Origin: GCA-2786165 sp964625775
GTDB lineage: Bacteria; Pseudomonadota; Gammaproteobacteria; Legionellales; Legionellaceae
Assembly: GCA_964625775.1 (NCBI GenBank)
Contig: CAZVEH010000072.1
Location: forward strand, 1-8,250
DNA: 8,250 bases
Direction: 5' to 3'
Shown here: one piece after another, positions 6,887 to 8,250 of the stretch
Numbering within the stretch: position 1 is the stretch's first letter
How the letters are laid out: the number at the start of each line of letters is the position of its first letter
Notes under the pieces: generated by a model
Told to the model about the DNA's origin: nothing
Database searches by the model: none
The model's input: the letters and a program-made list of their open reading frames with translations, nothing else
Position numbers and translations under genes: made by a program

Positions 6887-6891
6887 AAGGA
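6887..6891 (+). promoter_or_regulatory. Shine-Dalgarno site of the 397-aa gene
   Basis: AAGGA ends five nt before the ATG at 6897. It supports that start over the TTG at 6876, which would place the start inside the recN stop region and has no such site. Confidence 0.7.
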
Positions 6892-6896
6892 AACTT

Positions 6897-8090
6897 ATGA
6901 TAGACCGAAACGACGATCAAGCGTCTGCACGTGATGCAGCAATCGTTTATTTAAAGACATTAAAACCAACCGAAGCAGCATTTGAACAATTTTTAGTTCA
7001 ATTTAAATCACCCAAAGCCATCACCCTCGAAAATATCATCCTAGGTGTCAAAGCTTTCCTCAAAATTGCAACCCTTTCCCCTGAAGAACGTGCTCATTTT
7101 TATGGAAATTCGCTACTGGGTATTCATGATAATCATTCGTTGGTTCAGGCATGGCATAAAACAGGGGCGATTAAAATTGACCCCACCGATTTTGATTCTT
7201 TTGTGACAGGCGAATGGCATAAAATTAATGAAAGACCATATATGGCATTAGTTTACGACGGTCACAACCCGGCACAAGCATTAGATCACTTACTTGCAGG
7301 TCCGACTGTCCTGGATTGCGGCATGTTTTGCCAATTAGGCATTTGGTTTGGGTTTAGGTATGTATTAGGCGATGAGCAATTTAATGACATAATGGCATTG
7401 TCGCCCCTATATATCACGCAATTTAATTATCAAAAAAACTCCCAAACACCTCATTTAGGTAATCCTTTATTTCGTTTTTTTACCATAACAGCCGAATCAC
7501 ACAACCCAATGCTTCAACTGAACTGCGTTTTCAATATTAACGAGTATAAATTCAAGCATCCGGCTGGCCATTACAAACAACACAACTGCATTGTTATCGA
7601 CGGTCTATATTATATCCAAGAAAAAAACAAAGGGTTAACGCGATCAGAACTGGAAGATTTCCTCTTACAAGCCTATAACAACAATCCGGATGATCAGGAT
7701 AAGGCATTTATTGATGAAGCGTTTCATGATCCCGATCTTCTCGAAGGTATCGACCCCCACAAAGACTGGGGTTGGGATAATTTTGCATCAGAGCATGACG
7801 CATTAACTTATAGCACCTACACCAAAGAAGAATTTCTGCAACAACCGCGCAGATCATCAGAAGATCACTTTGGAGGAGTATTCACATTAGACCTCCAAAA
7901 AGTGCATTTATTTTACAAACATTATAAAGAGAAAAAACACAGGACCGAACACCCGCAAAGCACGCCTTTTCACGGTATGAATCCTTTTGTATTGATGCCA
8001 ATGCATGCAATTGCAGAGGTATCTTCACCCAAAAAACGCCCTAGAGAGGGACGTGTAGAAGAAACACCACAGGGTTCATTCTTAAATTAA
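6897..8090 (+). CDS. Putative Tgl-like / NlpC-P60-fold cysteine enzyme, possible effector
   Basis: The 397-aa protein starts at ATG 6897, with AAGGA five nt upstream. The frame is open to a TTG at 6876 that overlaps the recN stop, but the ATG is better supported. From memory, residues 124-165 resemble Bacillus protein-glutamine gamma-glutamyltransferase (Tgl): NPAQALDHLLAGPTVLDCGM, then a hydrophobic helix and GDEQFNDI. Asp140-Cys141 falls where Tgl has Glu115-Cys116. Residues 219-239 (FKHPAGHYKQHNCIVIDGLY) resemble the Tgl block containing Glu187-Asn-Val-Ile, with His229-Asn230 here in place of Glu-Asn. This suggests a Cys/His hydrolase or transglutaminase; activity is unproven. No signal peptide or membrane helix is seen. 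The C-terminus has a basic PKKRPRE cluster (378-384). The gene lies 17 nt after recN and may be cotranscribed. A role as a secreted effector is inference. Confidence 0.75.
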   Translation: MIDRNDDQASARDAAIVYLKTLKPTEAAFEQFLVQFKSPKAITLENIILGVKAFLKIATLSPEERAHFYGNSLLGIHDNHSLVQAWHKTGAIKIDPTDFDSFVTGEWHKINERPYMALVYDGHNPAQALDHLLAGPTVLDCGMFCQLGIWFGFRYVLGDEQFNDIMALSPLYITQFNYQKNSQTPHLGNPLFRFFTITAESHNPMLQLNCVFNINEYKFKHPAGHYKQHNCIVIDGLYYIQEKNKGLTRSELEDFLLQAYNNNPDDQDKAFIDEAFHDPDLLEGIDPHKDWGWDNFASEHDALTYSTYTKEEFLQQPRRSSEDHFGGVFTLDLQKVHLFYKHYKEKKHRTEHPQSTPFHGMNPFVLMPMHAIAEVSSPKKRPREGRVEETPQGSFLN

Positions 8091-8094
8091 GCCG

Positions 8095-8111
8095 CCCTAA
8101 AAGGGGTCTTT
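8095..8111 (+). terminator. Weak candidate terminator after the 397-aa gene
   Basis: CCCT (8095-8098) can pair with AGGG (8102-8105) around a three-base loop, followed by a short T-rich run (TCTTT, 8107-8111). The stem is only 4 bp, so this is a poor intrinsic terminator. It is listed because it lies 4 nt beyond the stop codon and nothing better is present before 8196. Confidence 0.3.
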
Positions 8112-8196
8112 CGTCGCAATGATGGTTACCATTAAGAAATGTTGTCAATTAGGCATTGTTTCTCATATCAGCTCATAGATCAACAGCGATAGTTGA
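8112..8196. other. Non-coding spacer with two small palindromes
   Basis: No gene is visible. ATGGT-T-ACCAT (8122-8132) is a perfect 11-bp palindrome around one base. TCAAC (8180-8184) pairs with GTTGA (8192-8196) immediately before the right copy of the 51-bp repeat. Either could be chance in a sequence this short. Confidence 0.4.
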
Positions 8197-8247
8197 GGTA
8201 ACTCCCCACGTCATCCCGAGCGCAGCGAGGGATCTCCTGTCGTGTGG
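8197..8247 (-). repeat. 51-bp dispersed repeat, right copy (inverted partner of 1-51)
   Basis: This is identical to the reverse complement of 1-51 over all 51 bases. The bases inside the repeat (8196 and inward) do not continue the match. Three further bases (TAC) follow before the window ends, and the corresponding outer bases on the left are not available. It contains the GTCATCC-C-GAG core in plus-strand orientation. See the left copy for structure and interpretation. Confidence 0.9.
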
Positions 8248-8250
8248 TAC

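Noticed and set aside
6876..6896. Start of the 397-aa gene at TTG 6876 (404 aa)
   Set aside because: It overlaps the recN stop and has no ribosome-binding site, whereas the ATG at 6897 has AAGGA at good spacing.
1..8250. Composite transposon or genomic island bounded by 51-bp inverted repeats
   Set aside because: There is no transposase or integrase, the ends are typical intergenic repeat cores, no target-site duplication can be checked at the edges, and the cargo is essential core genes. A dispersed repeat at contig ends is simpler.

Overview
The window looks like a chromosomal segment of a gammaproteobacterium, most plausibly from the Legionellales (Legionella/Coxiella/Rickettsiella/Berkiella-like intracellular bacteria). 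The placement rests on three things: Hsp33, TypA, NadK and RecN read like gammaproteobacterial proteins; base composition is moderately AT-rich; and housekeeping genes alternate with unrecognised proteins that resemble host-interaction factors. It is an inference from protein character, not from a marker gene.

Layout. Positions 1-246 hold no gene, only repeats: one copy of a 51-bp repeat (1-51) and a strongly palindromic element (61-149). A 192-aa hypothetical protein with one long C-terminal hydrophobic stretch follows (247-825), then hslO (890-1741), encoding the redox-activated chaperone Hsp33. A conserved hypothetical protein (1738-2238, minus strand) converges on hslO, and the two stop codons overlap. 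The divergent gap 2239-2496 contains a palindromic, MITE/REP-like element (2270-2372) and the probable typA promoter.

Positions 2497-6879 form a tight plus-strand run: typA (ribosome-associated GTPase), nadK (NAD kinase) and recN (SMC-like repair ATPase). The gaps are 0 and 3 nt, so this is almost certainly one operon. A 397-aa protein (6897-8090) starts 17 nt after recN. By eye it resembles the Bacillus Tgl transglutaminase family or an NlpC/P60-type fold, with an Asp-Cys pair, a downstream His-Asn pair and a basic NLS-like tail.

The tail 8091-8250 carries a weak hairpin and, at 8197-8247, an exact reverse complement of positions 1-51. The core genes are thus enclosed by a perfect 51-bp inverted repeat that coincides with the window edges. 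A dispersed intergenic repeat at which an assembly may have broken explains this better than a transposon does.

No tRNA, rRNA, CRISPR array, transposase or classical phage gene was seen. Of the unexplained material, the most interesting items are the Tgl-like cysteine protein and the set of palindromic elements.
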